Below are positions 1 to 12,000 of a stretch of 21,319 nucleotides of DNA, piece by piece. Below the pieces are notes generated by a model. It was given only the letters and a program-made list of their open reading frames with translations. It made no database searches and was not told where the DNA came from. This DNA comes from Pirellulales bacterium. Lineage in GTDB: Bacteria > Planctomycetota > Planctomycetia > Pirellulales > JAICIG01. The number at the start of each line of letters is the position of its first letter. Within the stretch, counting starts at the first letter, position 1. The DNA lies in assembly GCA_025924495.1 (NCBI GenBank), contig JAICIG010000081.1:1-21319 (forward strand). The letters run 5' to 3'. The position numbers and the translations under genes are program-made.

Positions 1-3000
1 GCGGAGTGGACGCGATCAGATTGCCGCCGGCATCATCAAAGGAGGTGATGGCGGGGTTGCGGATATAAGCCACGGGGGTACTCTCGAACCCGGCAACGGT
101 CCCGCGGTAGATCTTGTAGCCGGTCGCGCCCGCCACGGCATTCCAACTCAGGTGGAGCGTCCCTATACCATTACTCACGAGGGCCGACTGTTCATTGCTC
201 GCAGTCGTCTCGCCCAGCGCATCGACAGCCGTAATCACATAAAAATAAGTGCCGCCTACCAGGCCAGGCGTTCCGCCCGCGACCCGGGCGATCGGCTGTA
301 AGTTCGGCGGTAGAAGCCGCGAACGATCAAATAACGGCGGAGCGCCGGGGCCTAATGTAGTTCCTGAGTCGGTGAAGGTCGTTGTGAAGGAGTTCGTCGT
401 CGCGACAAGCACGTTTTCGCTGCCGGGAACTGTGCCGCGATAGATTTTGTAGCCCGCAGCGCCGAACACGGATAACCAGGAAAGGACCAGCGTCTGATTG
501 TTCGGCGATACGGTCGCCGAAAGCTCGGTACTGCCCTGCGATTCGCCGATCGCGTCGAACGCCGTGATCTGGTAGTAGTACGTCGCGTTGACCGACAGAT
601 TGCCGCCTGGCGCGGGCGTCACGGAGGTCAAGGTCGGCGCCCCCGTTAAGGCCTGCTTCACGGACGTTGGCGTCAGCGTGATATGAATCGAACCAGTGCC
701 GGCCGCCTTGAGCCGGAGCAACTGGTTTTGCGTCAGGCTGACCGTAGCTGAGGTAAAGAACTGCCCTTGCAGCCCCTTGTCTTGCTCGTTGAAGAAGATC
801 TGTTGGTTCTGCAGGCTATCGTTCGCCGGCAAGTCGGGGAAATTCAACGTCAGGTACTGATCGACGCCCGAAATGTCGCCCAGACCGCTCAGCGTTAATG
901 TCGCCGGGCCCGTGGCATTCGGCACGTTACTGTAAGTGTAGGTATAAACCGGATTCGGCATTCCCGGCGCAATCGGGCCTGGAAGCTGCGTGTGAGACTC
1001 GTTGTAATGGCCGGACGGAGCCAATAGCGTGTAATCCGAGGTCTGCCGGACGTTCTCATCCATCTGATTCGGGTACAGGATGATTGCGCTGCGTGCAGGG
1101 TTAATCTGCTGGCCGACGGGCGTGCCCGGTTGGATCTGCAATTGGTAGCTGCCCGTCAGGTTCTGCGGCGTGGCGCCGAACACCGGGTTTTGTGGAGTGG
1201 TAAAGAATGACGTCGACGCCGCGGGCGCATCGGTCACCATTTCGCCGCGGCCTGCCAGGCCCACGACCAGGTCGTCGATGTACCAGCCCGGGTGCTGATT
1301 GTTCTGTCCTCGCGTGGCAGACGTGGGGTTGCCCCACTGGTCGCCCGGCATCTGCTGACTGTCGAGTTGCGGATCGTTCGGGTTGTGCGGCACGTCGCCC
1401 TTGTAGCCGAACGGACCGAACGGATAGCCGTTGACGCGCCCTTGTCCGATCGAACCCGACGTGCTGAAGTCGAACCGCAGCATCACGTTGCTCTGACCGG
1501 CATAATTGCTCAGATCGATGCGTGCCTGGCGCCACGAGTTGGTGCCGTCATAAAGCTGCTGCACCTGTTGCCGCGGATCGTACAGCGGCTGGCCGTTGGC
1601 GGTGGTGGCGGGCACGTTGGCTTCCGCCGTGGCGAAGAACGGCAGCTCGCTGCCGCTGCCCGCCTGCGTGATTTGCTGGTTTTGGCGTTGTCCAAGCGAG
1701 AGGCCGCTCGAGTCCTGGCCGGGCGCATAAACGGTGCGGACCGGATTATTGGTGGCGACTTCGCTCCACGTCTTGCCGCCGTCGGTCGAGGCAAACACCC
1801 GCGCGCTCGACTTCCATCCGGTCGAACTGTTGTTCGTCATGCCGGAATCGAGCGAGTAATTGAAGTACAGCGTGGGCAGGTCGGCCCCCGAATAACCCGC
1901 CAGGCTGAAGGCATTGGTGATCAGCGAGCCGTAACTGCCGCCCGGCGCATTGAACGTATTAGCAATATTCGGATTGGTCAGTAGATCCTTCTGCAGGTTT
2001 GCCGTCAGGTTGCCATACTGCGGCGCGTTCGGCCCATTGCTGGGGCCGTCATCCGTGTAGTTCAACGGGTTGGAGTCCAACCCGAAATAATAGCTGGCAT
2101 TGCCGTCCTGCTGGGGTCTCGCCTCAACGGTCGTTGCGCCGCCTGGCGTTTGCCAGAGGACGCCTTGCTGGAAACCATCGCCACTGGTGGTGAAGTTGGT
2201 GACGCGGCTATTGTCGGGCGTGTCATTGACGCCGTGTCCCGGCGTGGTCGCCTGCGACAGCGTCGGGTGCCAGAGATTGAAATCGATCGGCGAGATCGCG
2301 ATTCCCGTCACGTTGCCGGTGAACTGGGCGCCCTGATTGTCGAGCAAAGGCACGTGGTCGACATAACTGCCGGTGGCTTGACGATTGCCCGCGTTATCCA
2401 AGGTGAATGCGTCGAACACCGGCAACGGCGAACCTTTCGCCACGGGAGTCAAGCTGAAGATGTTGTTCGAGGCGAGATCCTTGACCGAGAAAGCTGTCAC
2501 GTACGATAAGCCGTCGGGTCCTGTATAGGACGCGAACATTACGTCCTGCAAGTCGCCTCCGACGCCGTCGCCATTCCAGTCGAGATTTTGCGGGCCGAGC
2601 GAGAGCCCCGTGAAATGATAGCCTCGCGCCGTGAACACGGACGAGCCGGGCAGATAAGTCAAACGGCTGCTATCCCTCGCGCTCGTGAACACGCCGCCGT
2701 TGGAGCTGACTTCCACCATGACTCCCTGGTTGAGGTCCCAGGCCATGCCGGTAACGAATCCGCCTGGGCCGGAACCGGTGGAGCCAAAGGGGGTCGTATT
2801 CAAAGTCGTCGCGAGAGCGAAATCGACGCTAAGGGTGTACTGAGGAGGACTGATGCCGGCAACCGGAGTGACTGAGGCCTGCGGCTCAATTGTGCCCGGC
2901 GGCGGCGGAGTGTAATTACCGAACGCCTGGTTAATGCCCCTCATAATATTAGTGGCGATGGTCTGGCTATCGTCGGTGTAATGGAAATAGATCGTTTCCG

Positions 3001-6000
3001 TCACGCCGCTGAAAGTGCTGGCAAGGCCTTGGCCCGCCGCCTCTTCGACGAGGTTGAACCTGAGAGTGCGGTTGGCGAAGTCGGTAATCGTGAAAGTGAT
3101 GGTCGTACCGGGCGTTCCCGGCGCAGGGGTAGTATCTAAAAAGGCATTTCCGCCGACGCCGCTGCCGATACCGCCCACAACGACGCGGGTCGAACCAGCG
3201 CCGGTGAACATGGAACCAAAATCGGCGCCATAGGGAATCCCCGTTGTATCGACCAGGTCGGTGCCGTGGTTGTTGGAACGCAGCAGTTGCGAATAGGGGC
3301 TCCCATTCTTGGCCGACAAGTAGGAATCGTATTGTCCTACGCCAAAACGGGCGAACGCCATGGCGTCGACGGATTTAATCGTCTTATACTGGCTAATCGA
3401 ATTGTCGCCCTCCGACGCGCCCGGCAACACGGAAAGCGCTGCCGTGCCGGGATCGACGAGACTGACATCGCCGGCATCGTTGTCGGTCGTGAAGTCGCTG
3501 TTATAGGCATACAAGTTGCCATCGGTTCGAATCGCGATATCCTGCACCGGACCATCGATCGGCGACATGGCGCCGACCTTCGTCTCGCCGACGCCGTTAG
3601 CGGGATCGACGGTGTAGAGAGTATTATTATTCGACGTGGACACGAACATCACGACGTCGTTGAGCGTGAACGGTCGCACGTTCTGCTGCAGATCGGTGAC
3701 CGTGTTGATCGGCAAAATCGGACCGTTTTGCGGCTTGATCTGGCTGCCGCTGCCCAACTGCGCGGTGGCATCGCCGCTGGTGTAGCCGGTGTATCCGATG
3801 TGATCTTCAACGATCCGCTGATAACCGTCGACCGGTTCCAGCCGCACCAGCGGATTGCTGCTGCCGGCATTAAACGTGGCGTCCATCGCGGTGGGCAGCG
3901 TCGCGTTCGAGCTGATGGCTACGAAATAGGTGAAGGCGTTCGGGCCGTCATAACCATTGGCGCCTTGACCCGGCGGCGGATACGTGCCCGCCGGAAGCGG
4001 GTAGGTGGCGCCCGCAGCCGGGAAGTTGGCGTTGGTGAAGCCGGCCGGCATCTGCACCGAGCCAACGTACGGATCCTGGCTGCCAAACGAAGTGTGGTTC
4101 AAGTTGCTCGTGTTCGGCGACTGCGTGGGGTTGGGGTTCTGATCGGCCACGTTGGAGTCGCGCCCGCTGTAGATCAGATGCCCCCACTGATCGTAGACCG
4201 AGATCGTGGTATTCGGTCCGCCCAAACCGTCGGCATAACCGACGTGGAACACGGTGGCGAACGACTTATCGCCCGAGTTCACGCTTTGAATGGCCTGCGT
4301 CAGGTCGTAGTTCATTTCGAACTTGTACCAATCGACCTGGCCGGGATTGTTCAACGTACCGCCGGCGCTGATCGAGTTGCTGCTGCTCGTGAGCAGGTTG
4401 CCCAGGTCTTGCGCCTGCTGCAGGTTGTTCCCCTGGTTTGCGGTGTACTGCGCATTATTCACCGTCTCGGGGTTCCCATTGATATCTCGGGCCGGCGTCC
4501 CGGCGCCGGTAAAGACGTTCACAGTGTTATTGTTGCTGCCATTCGATGCAGAATCGCCCAATAGGGGCGAGGCCGACGGTTGGCCAAGGACCGTGATGCC
4601 GTTGGCGGCGAAGCTGATGTTCGCGAATCGCACGACCGAGCCGGGCGTCTGCCACGTTTCCTGCAGCCGGACCTGCAATTGGTAACTTCCGCTCGAGACG
4701 CCGTTGCTCTCCGACGGCACAGCGCCGGAAACCGTGTTCGGCATGTATGGACTCGACGTCGGCCCGCGGCTATAGACTCGCACGTAGTACGTGGTCGGCT
4801 GTCCGGAGGGATTCGGCGTGCCGGGCAGAATCAACCGCATGCCTGGATCGCGCGGATTGATCGAGGCGAAATTGCGCAGCTCGGTGGCCGGATCGATTTG
4901 CCGCTGGAACATATCGCTCTGCATCGGCGCCGCCAGATTCCCGGGCAACAATCCTTTCAGTTGTGGTCCGGACGCCAGCGGATTGCCGTTGGCGATTGCG
5001 TCCGCCTGTTCGAGCACCGCGTTGTCGCTGCGAGCCAGCACGTTGCCGTTAGCATCGACCAATTCCAAGATGCCGTCGAGCGCCTGGCTGGTGTTGCCGA
5101 GGCTCATCCAGACTTGGGTGCCGGGCTGCGCGGTGAAGCTGTAGACGTCGACGTCGTGCGGGTCGTTGTAGCTGATCGAGCCGTTCGCTTGGAAACCGAG
5201 CCGCAGGTTTTCGTCGCCGCTTTGCAAATTGGGTGCGAGGCTGCCTAAAGCCTGGGCGGTGCTAGGCGTGCCGTTGGTATTGATGCCGCCGGTGAACGAC
5301 GATTCCTTTTCGCTGGTCACATCGAAGTTGGTATTGTTGGCGTACTGGTCGATCTTCAGAGTGTTCCAGTCGCCGGCCCTGCCGGTCGAAGCGCCGCCAA
5401 CGGATACGCCGGCGACGTACGTATCGAACGTATTGAGCGATCCCGCCGGATTGTCGCCCGTGCTGTTCGAGTTGTCGGCCCAGCTCCGGTAGAACACGCC
5501 ATTGACGAAGCTCGTGTCGTCGTAGTCGCCGAAATCGAAGCCCTGCGAGTTGCCGGTCGCCGCGTTGCTTGATCCCGTGCTTATCTGCACATTGGGGAGC
5601 CACGTCTGGCCGCCATCGGCGCTCATGCTGCCGAAGATCTGCATGCTTTGATCGGCGGCGCCGCCATTCCGGGCGTCGTACCACGTCACCGCCACGTTGC
5701 CCGTGGACTGGTCGATTGCCATCGACGGCATGATCTCGCTCTTGCCGTCGCCGAACGGATCATCGCTGACGAGGATGGGCGAGCTCCAGCTGGCTCCGTC
5801 GTTATCGGAGTAACGGACGTAGACCCGGGTTTCTACGCTGGTCAGATTGGGGCGATCCAGGTAGGAGACATAAACACGCCCGTTGTGCGGCCCGCCGCTC
5901 GAGTCGACGGCTACGTACGGCAGCGCGTGGGTGCCGCGAACGGCTTGCGGCGGAAGATTAAAGACGCGCGCCCCCACGTTCGTACCGGACACGAGTTGTT

Positions 6001-9000
6001 GCGGACCGAACCCTTGGCTGCCGAGTCCGTCGGGGTCGACGTTCGTAAACAGCGCTTGGGGACCGTTGAGGACGGTATTCTGTTCGTACGTCGAGATGAC
6101 CTCGCCCTTCGGCCCGACCGCGATCGTTCCATAACTGAAGCCGACCGGGCTTACGACTTCTTTCGGACCAAACGCACCGACCTGGTCGAAGCCCGTCACC
6201 GGAGCTCCGAACGCCACGACTTGCGCCGCGCCGCCATTGCTGTTGTGGTCCGTCGTTTGCACCCAAACGCTGCCGGCCGCCGCCGAACCGCCGGGCCCGG
6301 CTGCGATGATCATGTAATCGGTGTCACCCGCCAACACCGTGCGGACGTCCTTGAACGTTTTGCCGCCGTCGCTGCTGCGAGCGAAAATGGTGGCCGGCGG
6401 ATTGCCGCTGGCATTGGGGGCCCCGAACTCGGTCACAAACAGGTTTCCGAACTTGTCGAATACCGCATGCACGTCACCCGCGCTTGGCCCCAGCGCGCTC
6501 ATGTCGCTATTGACCCAGGTCACGCCTCCATCCAGGCTGTAACGACCCAAGCCGACGCCGCCGCCGAACCCGGCATTGGCCGTGGCAGCGGTATTCGACT
6601 CGAACATGTTCAGCGGATTGGTGGGATTTACGGCGAACGTCGTTTCCTGGTCATTCCCCACAGACTTCGTGGTATTGATGTTGGGTCCGACGACGAGCGA
6701 AACGCCGCTGGCGGTGCTATTTTGCGGCTGCCCTTCGGGCGTCAGCCCGGCCCCGACCGTTGAATCGCTGAGCGAAGTAAACACCACCGGATGTCCCGGT
6801 TGCCCAATCACTTCCAATGCCCCGCCAATGCGGTTGCTGATGTCCGACGGAACTCCACTGGCGGTCAAGCCGCTTGTGCCGCCGCGGAGCTTCACCACCA
6901 GGCTTTGCGTGGGGGTGCTTTCCAGCCGGATCGTCGTGCCATTGAGGGCCGTGATCTGATCGGCGGACGAGCCGGGACTTGAGGCCAACACGTGGACGAT
7001 GTCAGTATCATCCCACACCGAATTGGTGGCCAAGGTGCCGCCGCGAATCAACATGCCGTTGATGGAATTCGTGCCCAGCGCGTTTTCACGCACCAGCGGC
7101 CCATAATTGTCGTTGAATTGGGAGAATGCATCGATCGAACCGGTGCTTCGCCCCCAGTCTGGCGTGATGGTCGCGGTCAGCGAATTAGCGCTCATGCTAA
7201 TCGCCGCCGCGGTACTGTTATTCTGAATCACATTGTTCACGATGACCGGCTGCGCTCCTTGCACATAGATCACCGCCGAATCGTTCAGACCGCGCCCATT
7301 GCGGCCGGCCTGCGCGCTATCCCAACCGCTGCCGTTATTCGAGAGGGTGCTGTTCGTGATGCGCACCTGGGCCTGGTGAATTTCCAAGGCATTAAAGTTG
7401 GCCGTGCCGCCTTCGATCGGCACCGATCCGCCGGCATAGCTGATCAGCCCGTAGTCGATGCTGCCGGTCGACGTCGGCCAGAAGTAAATGCCGCCCCAAT
7501 TTCCGGCCGCCGGCGGCTTCGGACTCTGCTCGTCGGCATTGGCGAAGAACGTGCCGCCGGCGCCGACCGTGTCGTCGTATAGCGAGGTGAATACCACCTG
7601 GTGATTCTGGTCGCCTTCCGCCACCAGATTGGCGCCAGGACCAACTTCGATTCTGGCGCTAGAGAGCTTGACGATCACGCCCGGATCGATCTGCAACCGC
7701 GCCGAGGGGCGGCCGACGGGCCCCATCGGGCCGCCCGGCTCTCCGGTGAGCACGAGGTTTTCTTCGATCACATACGTAATATCGGTTTCGTGGAACCGAG
7801 CGGTCACGTCGAGCGTATCGAGCGATTGTCCCGCGTTGGTGTTGATGCGGACGAAGAGACCGTTGATCTTGTTTTCCAGCACCGTTTGGCCTTGCGCAAG
7901 CGCCGGCTGACCCGTGCCGGCAGGCGCCAGCGCGTCTAAATCATTCAAGGTGCCCGGACCCGGGCCCGGCGGGGGCGCAATTTGCACCGGCACAGAATTC
8001 AACGGCACCGTCAATTCCGTCGTGCCCAGCGTCGTCGCCACGCCGGCCACCTGGGTCGGCCCAGGAACGGGCGGATAGGAGAAGCTGGGCGGCGCATTCG
8101 AAAGCAGAATTACCTGACCCGATCCGGCAGGGCCAAGCTGCGCTTGCACATTGAAGCCGGGAACAAACAGGGAATTCGCCGGGTTGCTGGCCGCGTTGAT
8201 GGCGGTGACCATGGCCTGAGCGAGCTGATCAAGCGTGGCTCCGGTGGCAAATGCAACCGGATGATAGCCTGCCGAAGTCGCGCTGTTATTGTCGAACTCA
8301 AAGCCTACGTTGCCGATCACGAATTGCTGCCCGTCCTGAATCAGCGTGGACGAGAGCACGGTAATCGTTTGCGGCTGACGCACCGCCAGAGTGTTGCCGT
8401 GTACGTCGGGACCCAGACGAGCGTAATCGGTGGCGTAGAAGTTGTTCCGTAGCTCGATCGGCAGAGTATCCGAACCCAAAGTGAATGCATTGGCGCGGAC
8501 CACGACGCCTTGATCGCTGAATGTCGTCGTCGCGCCATTGCTGACGACGCCTACCAACACGTCCTCCTGGCCGGTGGCCAATCCTCGATAAATCTTGTAG
8601 CCCGTGGCGCCGGCCACCGCATTCCAGGAAAGATTGATCGTCCCTTGGCCGCCTGCGACGCTCGCTGATTTCTCGTTGCTGGCTTTGGTTTCGCCTTGCG
8701 CGTCGGTCGCCGTGACGACGTAAAAATAGGCGCCTGCCGGCAAACTGCCGCCCGCCGCAGCGCTCGCGGCATTCTGTGTCGGCGGGCCAACGAGGGCCGA
8801 GGTATTCGTTGCCGGCGGAAAATTGCGAAATACGTTCGCATAATTCGACGGTTCCGGATGCGGCACGACCGAGTCCGCATTTTCGAAGACCACGATGTTG
8901 GCGTTGGAATTGGCAGAAACGCCGAGCCCGGCCGCACTAATCGTCGTACCGGTTACTTGCGCCACCTGATTGGCCGTGTAGCCCGGCGCAAACGGAACCG

Positions 9001-12000
9001 GAATGCCCTTGTGCAGCGCCTGACCGATATTCATCTCGGGCGCTTTGGTGATATCTACGGCGGGCACGATGCCCGCGAGGCCGATGATCCGCACCTGATT
9101 GAATGTCAGCAAAGAGGCATAAGCAGGCTGCGGGTTGGCAAAAGCCGCGGGAACGTTTTGCGTGATCGCCTCCAGGTTGGCCAGGCCTGAAACGGCGACC
9201 GTGCTGTTAACGGCCGCGGCGATCTTATCGGCCACAACCTGCGGCGTATCGAGCGAGCTGATCAGAATCGCAACTTGATTCTGTTGCAGCGTACCGGGGT
9301 TGCCGTCGACGAAGAACATAAACTGTTTAGTCTGCGAGCCGTCATTGATCGTGAACGAGTCGCCATTGACGATCGGATTGCCGGCTTGCTGGGGTCCGGC
9401 CACTCCGCCCGGTCGCGGAATGGTGATCGTGCTGCCCTGATCGTACTCGAACAACTGGCCATTGACCGTAAAGCCATCGCCATCGGCAAGCTGATTGCCC
9501 GGCTTGGCCACGACGGAAAGAGGCGTGAGCAACGATAACTTAAGCGGAGCCGTGCCCGGCGCCGAAAGATTGACGTCGCTCGTGTTCATCAGGTCGACGC
9601 GCGCTGCGCCGCCCGTATCGGTCACCGCTTCCGCATAGATCAAGGCCCCCGTTCCGCCATCGAGCTGTGCGCCATCGATTGCTGCGGCGAGCGACTGTGC
9701 CATCTGCGATGGCGTGAAGCCGGGTTGGAAGTAGACGGCCACGGCGTTGGGCGTGATCGGCATCGGCGTTGCGAAGGGGAGATACTGCAAGATGCCCAAG
9801 CTGGCCAAATGAGTGTTGACCGAATAAGCGTTGTTGTGACCTGAGATGCTCGCAATGCTGACAATTGCGGTGCTCGCCGTGGCATCGTGGAAATCAAGCC
9901 CGCTGTAGGAGGCGATCGGACCGCCGTCCGGCGCCAGCTTGCCGGCCGCCACGGCGGCATTGATGGCCTGCGCCATCTCCTGCTCCAGCGTGCCAGCCGA
10001 ATCGGTGGCGCCGTAGTACACGGGCCAGTTGTTGTCGCCCGGCGGAATCTGCTGACCGTTGGGGGTAAATTCGAACGTCAGGCTGCTTGCGCCGTGCGTA
10101 ATGGTAAAGCGGTGCAGGCTGCTGATTGCCCTGCCGTACATGATCGGACCGCCGACGAACGACGGCATTTGTCCGTTGTCGCTGAAAGTCGTCCCGGCGA
10201 CGGTGGCGATCAGGAAGTTTTCGCCCCCCGGCGCGCCGCCGCGATAAATCTTGTAAGCGACGGCGCCAGGCACGGCCGACCACGACAAATTGATCTGCTG
10301 GTTGCCGCCCGCTGTGATGGTTTGGAACAGCTCGTTGCTGGCGGTCGTCTCGCCGGTGGCGTTGATCGCCGTAACGACGTAATAGTAGCTTCCAGGCGAT
10401 AGGACGCCGCCGGGCGAAGTGGACGTAAACTGCGCCGTAGGCGCCGACAACCCGTTCGTCGTATTCACCGCCGGCGGCAGGGCCACCGCAGGATTCTGAC
10501 CGTTGTCGCTGAAACTCGTGCCGCTCAATGAGGCCACGAGCGTGTCTTCGCCGCCCGCTGCCACGCCGCGGTAGACTTTATAGCTGGTGGCGCCAGCCAC
10601 CGACGCCCAGGAAAGATTGAGCGTCTGGTTGGCGCCGACAACTGTGAAGCTTCGCTCGAGGCCCGCCAGCGTCTCGCCTGCAGGGCCCACGGCCGTGACA
10701 TAGTAATAATAAGTCCCCGCCGACAGGACGCCGCCGGCCGAAGCGGTGATCGGTTGCAGCGTCGGACCAGAGACATTCCAGGTTCCCAACGGGGCCTTCG
10801 CGAACGCGCCGGTCGCCTGAGCGGCGTCAATGGCGGCGGCGATGGCCCGGCCCAGGACTTCGGTCGAGTCGACCGCGGTGTAATTGATCGGCCAATTGCC
10901 GTCGATGACGGCGCGGCCATTGAGTGCGAACTCAAACGTCACCTTGGCGCCGGAGGCGCCGTACGTGATGGCGAAGGTATCGCCGTCGACGATGTTCTGG
11001 CCGCTGGCCGCGTTGAGCTTGAGTGCATCCCCCGAGAAGAACTGGAACACGGTGCCCTTCACGGTGAGCGTCTGCCCGGCAAGGTTTGCCTGGGCGCCGC
11101 TGAATGGCACTTGCAAAGCCACTGCGGAATTCATGGCGACGTTCGTGATCGTCACCTGATTGCCGGTGACTGCCGCCTGCACCAGCGAGGCGGTCTGCGC
11201 CGTCTGCGATCCGGACCCTTGAACCAGCGCCGGCTGCCCTAACTGCGCGCCGTTGATGGCGGCGGCAATCCTTGACGCCAGTTGGACCGGCGTATCGATT
11301 GGCAGCGGGCTGGGGTCATTGAACGGCGTACCGTAATAGCCAATCGCAATGTCGCCCGGCAGCACGCCGATGGTGGCGGGGCTATTGAGGTTGTCAAACT
11401 CGAACGTCGTACCGTGGATCTGAAACGTCTGACCGTCGACGATCTTGTCGCCGGACGGAGCCAGCAGCGTAATGTCCTGGCCGAAGTGCGTTTCTTCGAA
11501 GCTGTTCGGGGTGGCCGAAATGGGTGCGTCGGCGCTGTCGACGATGATGTTGTTGGTGATCGTCGGCCGCGAAGTCTGGAGCGTGATGGAGTCAAAGGCA
11601 GTCGGCGTGCCATTGACAGTCACTTGGCCGCCGCCATAACGGAGCGTCGCCTCGTCGACGTAGTTCAAAAAGATGCCCAGCGGCTCCAGGTCGGAGTCAT
11701 TGCGGAACACGATGCCGCCCCAGTCGCCGCGCGCCGGGGCCGTTGGCGGCGATGCGGTTGCGCCGCCCACCGAGTTGTCGTTGAACGACGTAAAGATGAC
11801 CTGATTGGTCGGAGTTCCAAGCACCTGCAAGGCGCCTTCGCTGCGGTCGAGGTTTTGCGCCGAGCTGCCCACGTCGATCACCGAGTGGAACATTTTGAAC
11901 TCAGCGCCCGGATCGACCATCACCGTCACGCCCTTAGGCACGTTGAAGGTCGAGCCATCGGCGAGCGCCGGAGGATTCTGGCTGGAGAAGTCGGTGTTGA

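Noticed and set aside
3266..4564. 432-codon open frame on the plus strand
   Set aside because: It lies opposite the giant gene. Its translation is Arg/Val/Ile-rich without any domain, as expected from the antisense of GC-ending codons. The minus frame has continuous domain content here.
5648..6763. 371-codon plus-strand frame (and similar ones at 1292-1984, 11282-12316, 12329-13369, 13814-14653 and 15728-16765)
   Set aside because: All are antisense shadows of the giant gene: same biased composition, no ribosome binding site pattern, no recognisable motif.
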